64,000 bases of DNA from Nodosilinea sp. WJT8-NPBG4 (GTDB taxonomy: Bacteria; Cyanobacteriota; Cyanobacteriia; Phormidesmidales; Phormidesmidaceae): NCBI GenBank assembly GCA_019359285.1, contig JAHHHQ010000056.1:23924-87923 (forward strand), given 5' to 3'. Both the position numbers and the translations under genes were made by a program. Below the pieces are notes generated by a model. That model was not told the DNA's origin. It saw nothing but the letters and a program-made list of their open reading frames with translations, and searched no databases. Of this stretch, positions 25,552 to 34,499 are shown one piece after another. The stretch's first letter is position 1. Each line of letters starts with the position of its first letter.

Positions 25552-26934
25552 ATGCAGAACTCAGGCTTTTTTCGCAGCGCCCAGCGGTGGGTTTCTCGCA
25601 CACCCGAGCGTGCCCTTAACCAGGCCTATGAAGCCGCCCAAATGATTGAGGCGATCGAGCGTGAGTACTTTGGTGGCAACCCGATCTCGCCCCGCTACGG
25701 CAGCTACGGCGACAGCGCCATCGCCTACTTCCAGGGTGAGCTAAAAAAATACCTGAACCTAATCAAGGTTCGCATGGCTGTGTTTCGAACCAGTCGATCG
25801 CTCGTGCGGGTCACTGACCCCAGGGTGACAGAGGTGCAGCTACCTGCTGCTGGGGCCGATGAGCTAGCCGTCAGCGTGATTGACCAGCAGGCGATGTTTT
25901 TTCGCAAGCTCCAGCTGATCGACGACGTGCTGGCCCGCTACGCCAGCCTCGACACCAACCCCGAACGGGTGATCACCCTCGCCAACGGGGCCAGCGGCAG
26001 CTTAGAGCCCGCTCCTTCGGGCCAGGTGCTGCGATCGCGGACTGACCAGGCGCGGGATGGGCAGCTGTTAACCGGTCCAAACGGGCTGACGCCCATCACT
26101 CCTCCCCAAGACGGCACCCGGGCAGCGGGCCTCTCCGACCGGGCCAACGTGCTGCCCCGCTCCATTCTCCGCACCGTCGATCGCATTCGCCAAGACCTCG
26201 ACCCCAACGCCGAGCAGGAGATAGTTAAGGAGTTCCGCAACTCTAAAGCCAAAACCACCGCCGCCATTCGGTTTGTGCTGCTGCTGGTGATTGTGCCGCT
26301 GCTGACCCAGCAGTTTACCAAAGCCTTCATCGTCGGGCCGATCGTCGATCGGGTGAGGGCCGGGGGCGAAGAAATCGAAGTCTTTCTCAATCCCGAAATG
26401 GAGGAAGAAGCCCTCCACGAGCTTCAGCAGTTTGAAGAGCGTCTGCGCTTTGAGGTGCTAATCGGCAAAGTCCCAGCTCTATCCGAGCTGAATATCGAAG
26501 AGCGAGTTCGCGATAAAGCCGCCGAAGTCGAGGAAGAGTACCGCGATCGCAGCGCTAGCTCCGTCAAAAACGTGTTTTCTGACATTTTGGCGGCGATCGC
26601 CTTTGCCCTGCTGCTGATTTACCGCAAGCAGGACGTAGCCAACATCAAAGCCTTCATGGATGAGATCGTCTACGGCCTCAGCGACAGCGCCAAAGCATTC
26701 ATCATCATTCTCTTTACCGACACATTCGTCGGCTTCCACTCGCCCCACGGCTGGGAAATCATCCTAGAAGGGCTCTCGCGACACCTAGGCCTACCCGCCA
26801 ACCGCGACTTCATCTTTCTATTCATCGCCACCTTCCCAGTCATCCTCGACACCATCTTCAAGTACTGGATCTTCCGCTATTTGAACCGGATCTCACCCTC
26901 GGCGGTAGCGACTTACAAGAACATGAACGAGTAG
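25552..26934 (+). CDS. pcxA: Proton extrusion protein PcxA (CemA/CotA family)
   Basis: 460 residues. The N-terminal ~230 are soluble (MQNSGFFRSAQRWVSRTPER, FQGELKKYLNLIKVRMAVFR). The CemA-type membrane part has helices near 239-258 (FVLLLVIVPLLTQQ), 340-355 (ILAAIAFALLLIYR), 380-392 (AFIIILFTDTFVGFHSPHGW) and 420-440 (DFIFLFIATFPVILDTIFKY). The GFHSPHGWE motif and the C-terminal KYWIFRYLNRISPSAVATYK are the family signature. PcxA supports light-induced Na+-dependent proton extrusion at the cytoplasmic membrane and inorganic carbon use at low pH. Confidence 0.93.
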   Translation: MQNSGFFRSAQRWVSRTPERALNQAYEAAQMIEAIEREYFGGNPISPRYGSYGDSAIAYFQGELKKYLNLIKVRMAVFRTSRSLVRVTDPRVTEVQLPAAGADELAVSVIDQQAMFFRKLQLIDDVLARYASLDTNPERVITLANGASGSLEPAPSGQVLRSRTDQARDGQLLTGPNGLTPITPPQDGTRAAGLSDRANVLPRSILRTVDRIRQDLDPNAEQEIVKEFRNSKAKTTAAIRFVLLLVIVPLLTQQFTKAFIVGPIVDRVRAGGEEIEVFLNPEMEEEALHELQQFEERLRFEVLIGKVPALSELNIEERVRDKAAEVEEEYRDRSASSVKNVFSDILAAIAFALLLIYRKQDVANIKAFMDEIVYGLSDSAKAFIIILFTDTFVGFHSPHGWEIILEGLSRHLGLPANRDFIFLFIATFPVILDTIFKYWIFRYLNRISPSAVATYKNMNE

Positions 26935-27524
26935 GTGAGCGGGGAGATGGGGAAGGTGAGGGAGATGAGGATGCAATAAGAGGCCGATCGCAATCACCCA
27001 AATGCCAATTCGCAAAACAAAGGTTTAAACCGATGATCAGCCTATCCTTTCCGTGGGGTGAAGGGCGGCGGAACGCCATTCTCGACGGGGGTCTGGGGCC
27101 TGCGAAATGGCCCCAGCGGTAAATCTGGCTTTTGACCCCAATTGTGCGCCGCGTATCCCCGATTTAGCACGACAGATATTGCACTAGGCAAGTGCAATTT
27201 GCCCCTACAGAATTGCGATCGCTCCCCATCCTGCCCTCCTCCCTAAGCAACATTTCACGCCTCCCCACGCTCTACCGACAAGCAGAACAAAATCCTCTCA
27301 GCAAGGATTAGCATTTCACAAAAACAAGACTGATTCCTACCTTACCAGTAAGGGAATCTGCCCACATTTAAGATAGCCCTAGCTATTGATAGCTCTGATA
27401 CCTACCCTATAGAGAGCAGCTTGTTATGCTCAACCTGCGGCCAGCACAAAGGCTACCCAAGCGCTAAACTCTAACCGTGTCGTTCCCCTTGTCGCTCAAG
27501 CCCCCTACCCCCAAGGAAAGCCCC
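26935..27524. other. 590-bp intergenic region before the oxidase operon
   Basis: No coding frame with a credible start is seen. It holds an 8-bp GC hairpin (CTGGGGCC/GGCCCCAG, 27093-27116) that may end pcxA transcription. It also holds a 7-bp inverted repeat TTGCACT-N5-AGTGCAA (27179-27197) and, near 27385-27395, short palindromic TAGCTAT/ATAGCT elements upstream of the oxidase operon that could be promoter-proximal sites. Confidence 0.5.
27093..27116 (+). terminator. Possible terminator hairpin downstream of pcxA
   Basis: Perfect 8-bp stem CTGGGGCC/GGCCCCAG with an 8-nt loop, 159 nt after the pcxA stop. It is not followed by a T-run, so this is a weak call. Confidence 0.35.
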
Positions 27525-28022
27525 GTGTTTGAGTACCTGCCCCCTCTCAACGACCACAATCTTCCCTACCCCGACACCATTCACCCGATTGTGGTGCACT
27601 TCGTGATTGCGATGGTGCTGTTTGCCGTCTTCTGCGATCTAGTGGGTTATTTAACCAAAAACACCCGCCTGTTTGAAGTGGGCTGGTGGAACATGGTATT
27701 CGCCACAGTGTCTATCTTCATCGCCATTATCTTTGGCCAGATCGAAGCCGGTCTAGCAGAACCCTACGCCGCCGCCGTCAACGACCTGAACTTACACACC
27801 CTGATTGGCTGGTCACTTTCGGGCATCATCGCCGCTCTGACCGGCTGGCGCTACATTATTCGCATTCGCACCCCTGACCAGTTGCCCATGCCCTACCTAG
27901 GCTTAAACGTGCTGCTAACTGGGATTGTGCTCTTCCAAGTTTATTTGGGCGACAAGCTGGTTTGGGTTTATGGGCTGCACAGCGCGCCCTTAGTAGAAGC
28001 CACCCGGGGAGGTCTACTGTGA
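27525..28022 (+). CDS. DUF2231 membrane protein, first of a tandem pair
   Basis: I prefer the GTG at 27525 (VFEYLPPLNDHNLPYPDTIH) because AAGGAAAG lies 4-5 nt upstream; a GTG at 27477 would add 16 residues. About 165 residues with four membrane helices. Conserved His residues sit at the helix entry (DTIHPIVVHFVIAMVLFAVF), in the loop/third helix (LNLHTLIGWSLSGI) and near the C-terminus (VYGLHSAP). This is the DUF2231 pattern. It overlaps the next gene by GTGA coupling and heads an operon that continues into ctaC-ctaD-ctaE. The paired His residues could bind haem; that is inference. Confidence 0.8.
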   Translation: MFEYLPPLNDHNLPYPDTIHPIVVHFVIAMVLFAVFCDLVGYLTKNTRLFEVGWWNMVFATVSIFIAIIFGQIEAGLAEPYAAAVNDLNLHTLIGWSLSGIIAALTGWRYIIRIRTPDQLPMPYLGLNVLLTGIVLFQVYLGDKLVWVYGLHSAPLVEATRGGLL

Positions 28023-28609
28023 TTGTTTGGTCTTTGGTGGCTAAGACAGGGCCTAACGATCTGCCGTACGCCATTCCCATTCACCCCAACCTGGTGCATT
28101 TGACGCTGGGTCTGTTTATTGTGGCGATTGGCTTTGATATTGTGGGGGCGCTGTTTCCTCTAGAAAAGCGGGTGTTTAAGTTTTTGGCGATTCCGGCCAC
28201 CCGCTCCAACTTGTTTGATGTGGGCTGGTACAACATGGTGGCCGCTGCCATCATCACCTTCTTTACTGTTGCTGCTGGCTTTTACGAAATTTTGCTGGCC
28301 GACATGTCGGTGCCTGGGGTCAGTGCCTGGGGGCTAGGGATCAAAGACACCATGGTCTGGCACGGTCTGGGGGGCGTGCTGATCCTGACGCTGATTGTAG
28401 CTATGACCATATGGCGAGGGTTTCAGCGCTATCTGTGGCGGCAAGACCGGGCCCGGCAGGTGCAGTGGAGCTACCTTTTACTGGGACTAGTCGTCTTTGC
28501 GCTGATGTTTGCTCAGGGCACCCTGGGCGCTCACCTGGGAGGTGATTTTGGGGTGCATGTCACGGCCGATCAACTGCTGCGATCGGGGGGCAACCCCAAC
28601 CAGATCTAG
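28019..28609 (+). CDS. DUF2231 membrane protein, second of a tandem pair
   Basis: The start is the GTG at 28019, with GGGGAGG 6 nt upstream and a GTGA overlap with the stop of the preceding gene. 196 residues, four predicted helices. It repeats the layout of its neighbour: AIPIHPNLVHLTLGLFIVAI at the first helix, KDTMVWHGLGGVLILTLIVA in the third, then a long last helix and GAHLGGDFGVHVTADQLL at the C-terminus. It ends 15 nt before ctaC. Tandem DUF2231 genes next to a CuA-less oxidase suggest an accessory or electron-delivery subunit; no activity is established here. Confidence 0.8.
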   Translation: MIVWSLVAKTGPNDLPYAIPIHPNLVHLTLGLFIVAIGFDIVGALFPLEKRVFKFLAIPATRSNLFDVGWYNMVAAAIITFFTVAAGFYEILLADMSVPGVSAWGLGIKDTMVWHGLGGVLILTLIVAMTIWRGFQRYLWRQDRARQVQWSYLLLGLVVFALMFAQGTLGAHLGGDFGVHVTADQLLRSGGNPNQI

Positions 28610-28624
28610 AGGAACCACAGCGAT

Positions 28625-29587
28625 ATGACGACACCGACAACACCGGAAAAACCCCGCAGCCTTTCCTTTCGCACCGTTGCCCAGCTGGTCGCCTTGGTGA
28701 TCGCCGATGCCGCAATCAGCGTTTGGGTCGGTCGCCAGGCTTATCTCTGGATGCCGCCCCAGGCCTCAGCCGAGGCATTGCTGGTCGACGACCTGTTTGG
28801 CTTTTTGACCACCATCGGCAGCTTCATCTTTTTGGGCGTCACCACTGCGCTGCTGTACTCGGTGCTGTTTCAGCGGGCGGACAAGTACGACATCAGCGAT
28901 GGCCCCCCGGTCGAAGGCAACCTGCTGGTCGAAGTTCTCTGGACCACGATTCCTTTGGGGCTGGTGATCTGGATTGCCACCTACAGCTACCAGATTTACG
29001 ACCAGATGGCGATTCTCGGCCCGATGGAGCACATGAACCACGTGCCCAACCTGGGCCTGATGCCCCCCGCCGAGGCCGCAACCCTGCCCGCCGTGCCCGA
29101 GAAAACCCCGATCGAAGTCCATGTGCGCCAGTGGGCCTGGGAGTTTCACTACCCCGATCAAAACATCATCAGCACCGAGTTGCACCTGCCGGTGAACGAG
29201 CGGGCCAGGTTAAAGCTGATTTCTGAAGACGTACTGCACGGGTTCTACGTGCCCGCCTTTCGCGTCAAGCAGGATGTGATTCCCGGCAGCACCATCGACT
29301 TTGGTTTTATGCCCATCCGCGAGGGGCGCTACCGGCTGCGCGACTCTGACTACAGCGGCACCTACTTTGCCGCTAACCAGGGCATTGTGGTGGTTGAGTC
29401 GGCCGAGGCCTACCAGCAGTGGCTGGCCACCGCCGCTCAGCAGCCCCTCACCGAGGCTGACAATCGCGCCTTTCGCGAATTCACTAAATTGGGCGATCGC
29501 CCCATCAGCGCCGGCTGGAAAACCGTCGAACCGGCTCCACCACCCCGTGTAAATTTTGCCAGCTCTGAGGAAGATAGCTATGAGTAA
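28625..29587 (+). CDS. ctaC: Haem-copper oxidase subunit II lacking CuA ligands (ARTO type)
   Basis: 320 residues. The membrane part has helices near 53-80 (FGFLTTIGSFIFLGVTTALL) and 96-118 (VEVLWTTIPLGLVIWIATYS). The cupredoxin domain has VHVRQWAWEFHYPDQ, EDVLHGFYVPAFRVKQDVIP, and then RLRDSDYSGTYFAANQGIVV. In ordinary subunit II the last stretch is CxExCGxxHxxM; here both Cys, the His and the Met are absent. So CuA cannot form, and the enzyme is unlikely to take electrons from cytochrome c6. This matches the alternative respiratory terminal oxidase (CtaCII) of cyanobacteria, thought to be a quinol oxidase. Its stop overlaps the ctaD start. Confidence 0.9.
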   Translation: MTTPTTPEKPRSLSFRTVAQLVALVIADAAISVWVGRQAYLWMPPQASAEALLVDDLFGFLTTIGSFIFLGVTTALLYSVLFQRADKYDISDGPPVEGNLLVEVLWTTIPLGLVIWIATYSYQIYDQMAILGPMEHMNHVPNLGLMPPAEAATLPAVPEKTPIEVHVRQWAWEFHYPDQNIISTELHLPVNERARLKLISEDVLHGFYVPAFRVKQDVIPGSTIDFGFMPIREGRYRLRDSDYSGTYFAANQGIVVVESAEAYQQWLATAAQQPLTEADNRAFREFTKLGDRPISAGWKTVEPAPPPRVNFASSEEDSYE

Positions 29588-31265
29588 TGCGTCGCTCGAT
29601 GCGATCGCCGCCAAGAGCGATCAGCCGTTTCCCGGTGCTCCCAACAACTGGCGACGGTTTTTCAGCTTCAGCACCGACCACAAGGTGATTGGCATTCAGT
29701 ACATGGTCACCGCCTTTGTGTTCTTCCTGATCGGCGGGCTGCTGGCTATGGTCATGCGGGGTGAGCTAATTACCCCCGAGGCCGACTTGGTCGATCGCAC
29801 CGTCTACAATGCCCTGTTCACCATGCACGGCACCATCATGCTGTTCATGTGGACCTTCCCGATGCTCAACGGGTTGTCCAACTACCTAGTGCCCTTGATG
29901 ATTGGGGCGCGGGATATGGCCTTCCCCCGGCTCAACGCCGCCGCTTTCTGGCTAGTGCCGGTGTTTGGCACCCTGCTGATGGTCAGTTTCTTTGTGCCGG
30001 GCGGGCCGTCGCAGTCGGGCTGGTGGGCCTACCCCCCGGTCAGTCTGCAAAATCCCACCGGCAATCTCATTAACGGCCAGGTGCTGTGGCTGCTGGCGGT
30101 GGCCCTCTCGGGCGTCTCCTCGATTATGGGGGCGGTCAACTTTGTCACCACCATCTTTCGCATGCGCGCCCCAGGCATGGGCTGGTTTAGAATGCCCGCC
30201 TTTTGCTGGACGGTGCTCAGCGCCCAGATGATTCAGCTTTTTGGTTTGCCCTCCCTGACAGCGGGGGCCGTGATGCTGCTGCTGGATTTGACGGCAGGCA
30301 CCAGCTTTTTCGACCCGGCTAAGGGCGGCGACCCAGTGCTGTATCAACACTTCTTTTGGTTCTACTCCCACCCGGCGGTTTACGTGATTATTCTGCCGAT
30401 CTTTGGCACATTTTCTGAGATTTTTCCGGTCTACGCCCGCAAACCCCTGTTTGGCTACCGATTTGTGGTGGTGTCTTCGGTGATCATCACCGTGCTCAGC
30501 GCCATGGTGTGGGTGCACCACATGTTTGCTAGCGGCACCCCCAGCTGGATGCGGATGCTGTTTATGTTCTCCACCATGCTGATTTCGGTGCCCACCGGGG
30601 TAAAGGTATTTGCCTGGGTAGCCACGGTATGGGGCGGCAAACTGCGGCTCGATACTCCCATGTTGTTTGCCCTGGGCGGCCTGGTCTGCTTTTTGTTTGC
30701 GGGCATTACCGGCGTCATGCTGGGGGCCGTGCCCTTCGACATCCACGTCAACAACACCTACTTTGTGGTGGGCCATTTCCACTACGTGATCTATGGCGCT
30801 ACGGTGATGGGTATCTACGCCGCCATCTACCACTGGTTCCCTAAGATGACGGGCCACATGTATTACGAGGGGCTGGGCAAGCTGCACTTTGCCCTCACCT
30901 TCATCGGCGTCAACCTCAATTTCTTCCCCATGCACCCTCTGGGGCTAATGGGTATGCCCCGACGGGTAGCCTCCTACGACCCCGAGTTTGCCTACTGGAA
31001 CGTGATTGCTAGTTTGGGTGGCTTTTTGCTGGGGGTTTCAACCCTGCCCTTTATTCTCAATATCGTGAGCTCCTGGGTGCTGGGCAAGCGAGCCCCGGCC
31101 AACCCTTGGAATGCGATCGGTCTGGAGTGGCTGATTTCTTCGCCGCCGCCGGTCGAAAATTTTGAAGAAATTCCGATTGTCGTGTCTGGCCCCTACGGTT
31201 ATGGCTCCGATGAATCTTTAGTTGCCAACAATCCCGCTGGAGAGTTGATCAGTGAGCACAGCTAA
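29580..31265 (+). CDS. ctaD: Haem-copper oxidase subunit I (ARTO type, A2-like)
   Basis: 561 residues from the ATG at 29580 (GAGGAA upstream, overlapping ctaC by 8 nt). The catalytic residues are all present: the haem a His in LFTMHGTIMLFMWTFP, the cross-linked His-Tyr in WFYSHPAVYVII, the CuB His pair in VWVHHMFASG, and the haem ligands in VVGHFHYVIYG. The Glu of the canonical HPEVY motif is Ala and the helix reads YSHPAVY, as in A2-type oxidases, where the Tyr-Ser pair replaces the D-channel Glu. It reduces O2 to water and pumps protons in the cytoplasmic or thylakoid membrane. Confidence 0.95.
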   Translation: MSNASLDAIAAKSDQPFPGAPNNWRRFFSFSTDHKVIGIQYMVTAFVFFLIGGLLAMVMRGELITPEADLVDRTVYNALFTMHGTIMLFMWTFPMLNGLSNYLVPLMIGARDMAFPRLNAAAFWLVPVFGTLLMVSFFVPGGPSQSGWWAYPPVSLQNPTGNLINGQVLWLLAVALSGVSSIMGAVNFVTTIFRMRAPGMGWFRMPAFCWTVLSAQMIQLFGLPSLTAGAVMLLLDLTAGTSFFDPAKGGDPVLYQHFFWFYSHPAVYVIILPIFGTFSEIFPVYARKPLFGYRFVVVSSVIITVLSAMVWVHHMFASGTPSWMRMLFMFSTMLISVPTGVKVFAWVATVWGGKLRLDTPMLFALGGLVCFLFAGITGVMLGAVPFDIHVNNTYFVVGHFHYVIYGATVMGIYAAIYHWFPKMTGHMYYEGLGKLHFALTFIGVNLNFFPMHPLGLMGMPRRVASYDPEFAYWNVIASLGGFLLGVSTLPFILNIVSSWVLGKRAPANPWNAIGLEWLISSPPPVENFEEIPIVVSGPYGYGSDESLVANNPAGELISEHS

Positions 31266-31857
31266 CCTCGATCCCACCCTCAATACCCACAGCGCCCACG
31301 CCGCCGAGCACGAAGAAGAAGACCATCGCATGTTTGGCTTCATCATCTTTCTGCTGTCAGAAAGCGTGATTTTCTTGAGCTTTTTTGTAGGCTACATTGT
31401 CTACAAAACCAATCTTACCGACTGGTTGCCGGCAGGCGTCGAGGGTCTAGAGGTGCGCGAACCGCTGATCAATACCATCGTGCTGGTGTCGAGCAGTTTT
31501 GTGATTTACTTTGCCGAGCGGTTTTTGCGCAAAGAAAATCTCTGGGGCTTTCGCGCCTTTTGGCTGTTGACCATTGCTATGGGCAGCTTCTTTCTCTACG
31601 GCCAGGCGGTGGAGTGGATGGGGCTGCCCTTTGGCTTTACTGACGGTGTGTTTGGTGGCACCTTCTACCTGCTGACCGGCTTCCACGGCCTGCACGTGAT
31701 GACTGGCGTGCTCTTGCAGGGGATTATGCTGGGGCGATCGTTTTTGCCCAACAATTATGCCGGGGGCGAGTTTGGCGTGGCAGCAACCTCGTTGTTTTGG
31801 CACTTCGTCGACGTAATTTGGATCATCCTGTTTATCTTGATCTACGTTTGGCAGTAA
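31252..31857 (+). CDS. ctaE: Haem-copper oxidase subunit III (ARTO type)
   Basis: 201 residues from a GTG at 31252 (MSTANLDPTLNTHSAH), overlapping ctaD by 14 nt with GGAGAG upstream. Five membrane helices, with subunit III motifs: HRMFGFIIFLLSESVIFLSF at helix 1, TGFHGLHVMTGVLLQGIMLG in the middle, and SLFWHFVDVIWIILFILIYV at the end. It lacks the first two helices of the seven-helix form, as is common in bacterial subunit III. It completes the DUF2231-DUF2231-ctaC-ctaD-ctaE unit. Confidence 0.93.
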   Translation: MSTANLDPTLNTHSAHAAEHEEEDHRMFGFIIFLLSESVIFLSFFVGYIVYKTNLTDWLPAGVEGLEVREPLINTIVLVSSSFVIYFAERFLRKENLWGFRAFWLLTIAMGSFFLYGQAVEWMGLPFGFTDGVFGGTFYLLTGFHGLHVMTGVLLQGIMLGRSFLPNNYAGGEFGVAATSLFWHFVDVIWIILFILIYVWQ

Positions 31858-31948
31858 TCGACTATTCAAAAACCGGCAGTCGGGTGTTACAGGCTACTTA
31901 AAGAAGAAATTCTGACGCTCCCTGAAAGCTCCATTGGTAAGGAATCCC

Positions 31949-33460
31949 ATGATTATCGACGACCAGCACTACGACGTGATCATTGTCGGTACCGGAGCGG
32001 GGGGCGGTACTTTGGCACGCAAGCTTGCGCCCTCGGGTAAGCGGATTTTGCTGCTAGAGCGCGGCAGCGCGATGCCCTTGGAAGAGCAAAATATCAGCGA
32101 TGTGGATATCTTTGAAAAGCAGCGCTACCACGCTCCCGAGCAGTGGTACGACGGCGAGGGTGAACCCTTTACGCCACAGATGAAGTATGCGATCGGTGGC
32201 AACACCAAGATCTACGGGGCTGCCCTGCAGCGCATGCGTGAAAAAGACTTTGAAATGGTGAATCACCAAGACGGCCCTTCGCCTGAGTGGTGCCTCAAGT
32301 ACAGTGACTTTGAGCCTTACTACACCGAGGCGGAGGCGATGTATCAGGTGCATGGTCAGGGTGGGATAGATCCTACTGAGCCAAGCCGAAGCGGGGATTT
32401 TGCCTATCCGCCGATCGCCCACGATCCCACCATTCAGCCCGTAGTAGAGGGCATTGCTAACCAAGGTTGCCACCCCTATCCGCTGCCGATATCGCTATCG
32501 CTGCGGGAGGATGACCCGACCGGGGATGCTGAGGTGTTTGGAGTCAATCCGGCTTTAGATTTTGGCAACGTTACCCTCAAGACCTCGGCTAAAGTTACCG
32601 GCATTCTCACTAACCCGGCGGGGACAGCGGTCAAGGCGGTGCAGGCCGAGATCAACGGACAGCTCTATATCTTTATGGCCAACATCGTTGTGCTGGCCTG
32701 CGGGGCCGTGAATTCGGCAGCGCTGCTGCTGCAATCGGTCAACGAGAAGCACCCCCACGGGTTGGCAAACAGCTCTGATCAGGTGGGTCGCAACCTGATG
32801 AAGACTCAGCTGAGTTCGATTGTGCAGGTCACGGCCCAGTCCAACTCTGGAAAATTTCCGCGATCGGTGGGCATCAACGACTACTACTGGGGCGACAGCC
32901 AGGTCGACTATCCCATGGGCCACATACAAAACATGGGCGGAGTGCTGCAAGACGCCATCTTTGCCGAGTCGCCGCCGGTGCTCTCGCTGGTTACCAAGTT
33001 TATGCCCAACTTCGGGCTAAAGCAGCTGGCGACGCGATCGATCGCCTGGTGGGCCATGACCGAGGTGCTGCCCGACCCCAAAAACCGGGTGACGGTGAAG
33101 GACGGCAAGCTCTCGGTGGCATTCACCGCCAACAACGCCGAAGCCCACGATCGCCTCGTGTATCGCTGGCTCGACGTGCTCAAGTCAGTCGAAAAAGACA
33201 GCAGCCTGTTCTCGCGATCGGGCCTGCACCCGCGCGGCGAGGTGCCCCAGTCGGTGATGGCTTACCAGTGTGGCACCTGCCGCATGGGCACTGACCCCAC
33301 CAACTTCGTACTCGACGTTAACTGCCGCGCCCACGAGCTCGATAACCTCTACGTGGTCGACAGCAGCTTTATGCCCTCCAGCGCCAGCGTGGGGGTAGCG
33401 CTGACGGTGATTGCCAATGCCCTGCGAGTGGGCGAGCATCTGCTGGAGAGGCTGCGGTAA
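31949..33460 (+). CDS. GMC-family FAD-dependent oxidoreductase
   Basis: 503 residues from the ATG at 31949 (AAGGA 5 nt upstream). The N-terminus is an FAD-binding Rossmann loop DVIIVGTGAGGGTLARKLAP followed by the acidic LLLERG. The GMC C-terminal domain closes with CGTCRMGTDPTNFVLDVNCR, LDNLYVVDSSFMPSSASVGV and ALTVIANALRVGEHL. GMC enzymes oxidise alcohols, sugars or sterols. It lies 91 nt after the oxidase operon on the same strand, so it might feed electrons into that chain; there is no direct evidence. No signal peptide is visible. Confidence 0.88.
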   Translation: MIIDDQHYDVIIVGTGAGGGTLARKLAPSGKRILLLERGSAMPLEEQNISDVDIFEKQRYHAPEQWYDGEGEPFTPQMKYAIGGNTKIYGAALQRMREKDFEMVNHQDGPSPEWCLKYSDFEPYYTEAEAMYQVHGQGGIDPTEPSRSGDFAYPPIAHDPTIQPVVEGIANQGCHPYPLPISLSLREDDPTGDAEVFGVNPALDFGNVTLKTSAKVTGILTNPAGTAVKAVQAEINGQLYIFMANIVVLACGAVNSAALLLQSVNEKHPHGLANSSDQVGRNLMKTQLSSIVQVTAQSNSGKFPRSVGINDYYWGDSQVDYPMGHIQNMGGVLQDAIFAESPPVLSLVTKFMPNFGLKQLATRSIAWWAMTEVLPDPKNRVTVKDGKLSVAFTANNAEAHDRLVYRWLDVLKSVEKDSSLFSRSGLHPRGEVPQSVMAYQCGTCRMGTDPTNFVLDVNCRAHELDNLYVVDSSFMPSSASVGVALTVIANALRVGEHLLERLR

Positions 33461-33465
33461 ACGCC

Positions 33466-34173
33466 TTAAGTCACTAGGGTGACGGTGCCGGTATCGAGGT
33501 CGTAGCGGGCACCAACCACCTGAAGCTGGCCCGACCGCTGGCGATCGCGCACCAGCGACGACCTCAACACCTGCTCGACCTGGTAGCGCACGTTGGCCGT
33601 CACGGCGTTGTCCACTGCATCCCCAGGCTGCCCCTGCACCTGGTTCACCGCCGGCAAAATTGCCTGGACAAAGGTACCGATATCTCCCGGTAGCGGTTCA
33701 TTTTTTACGGCTGCTGTCACTGCGCCACAGCGCTCATGGCCCAGCACCATCAGCAGTGGAGTTTCCAGCAGCTCCACTGCATACTCAATGCTGCCCACCA
33801 CCTCAGGCGTGGCAATATTGCCCGCCACTCGCACATCAAAGATGTCGCCTAGGCCCTGATCAAAGATGATCTCAGCCGCCACCCGCGAGTCGGCACAGCT
33901 GAGCACTGTGGCGAAGGGATGCTGGGACTGAGTCAGTTCTAGCACCCGCTCCTCCGACTGGTCGGGGTGTTCGAGGTGGTGCCCAGTAAACCGCTGGTTA
34001 CCGTTTAGCAACCGCTGCAGCGCCTCATCAGGGCTGAGGGATGACGGTGCTAACGTCGCCCCCGCTGCCGATTTCATCGGCCAGAGCGCTGGGCTCAGCG
34101 CCGCTAACCCCAATAATCCACCGCCAAAAGTCAGCACCCGACGGCGATCAATACCTCTATCGCTATGGTCCAT
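33466..34173 (-). CDS. Beta-class carbonic anhydrase with export (Tat-like) signal
   Basis: 235 residues from the ATG at 34173 (AAGGA upstream; starting at 34203 would overlap sbtB). The N-terminus DRRRVLTFGGGLLGLAALSP is a Tat-like signal with RRR before a hydrophobic core, so the enzyme should act outside the cytoplasm. The zinc site shows SCADSRVAAE (Cys and the Asp-Arg dyad) and VLGHERCGAV (His and Cys). It interconverts CO2 and bicarbonate. It is the last gene of the sbtA-sbtB operon, 11 nt after sbtB, so a role in supplying or recapturing bicarbonate near the transporter is a fair inference. Confidence 0.9.
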   Translation of the reverse strand: MDHSDRGIDRRRVLTFGGGLLGLAALSPALWPMKSAAGATLAPSSLSPDEALQRLLNGNQRFTGHHLEHPDQSEERVLELTQSQHPFATVLSCADSRVAAEIIFDQGLGDIFDVRVAGNIATPEVVGSIEYAVELLETPLLMVLGHERCGAVTAAVKNEPLPGDIGTFVQAILPAVNQVQGQPGDAVDNAVTANVRYQVEQVLRSSLVRDRQRSGQLQVVGARYDLDTGTVTLVT

Positions 34174-34184
34174 AACGCAATTCC

Positions 34185-34496
34185 TTACAGCGACGCCACA
34201 CATTTCACGGAACGGATTTCCATTACATCGGAGATGTAACAGGTGCCGCCAAATTTGTTCAGCAGCGGCCGCACGTTCTCGGCCACGGTTTTGATTTCGT
34301 CAGGCATGCAAAACGCGACGATGTAGACGTTGTCAAGCATGGTCATGTCGAGGTCTTCGCTGCCGCCTCGCAGCCCCTCGCCCTCTACGTTGCGAATCAC
34401 CGCGTGACCGTGAACTCCTGATTTTTTTAGGCTCTCTAAAATCTTGGCCAGCTCAAAGGAGTTGGCAATAATCTCAATTTTTTTTACAAGGTGCAT
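34185..34496 (-). CDS. sbtB: PII-like regulator of bicarbonate transport, SbtB
   Basis: 103 residues, PII-like ferredoxin-type fold: KKIEIIANSFELAKILESLK, the loop GVHGHAVIRNVEGEGLRGG (T-loop region), and VRPLLNKFGGTCYISDVMEI. SbtB trimers bind adenine nucleotides including cAMP and control SbtA. The gene begins 3 nt after sbtA ends, the usual order. The C-terminus ends VKCVASL and lacks the CGPxGC redox hairpin of the Synechocystis protein, so thiol-controlled nucleotide hydrolysis is not expected here. Confidence 0.92.
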   Translation of the reverse strand: MHLVKKIEIIANSFELAKILESLKKSGVHGHAVIRNVEGEGLRGGSEDLDMTMLDNVYIVAFCMPDEIKTVAENVRPLLNKFGGTCYISDVMEIRSVKCVASL

Positions 34497-34499
34497 GGC

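Noticed and set aside
29952..30935. 327-codon minus-strand frame opposite ctaD
   Set aside because: It is a shadow of the ctaD codons (His/Gln/Gly-rich nonsense); no ribosome site and no domain.
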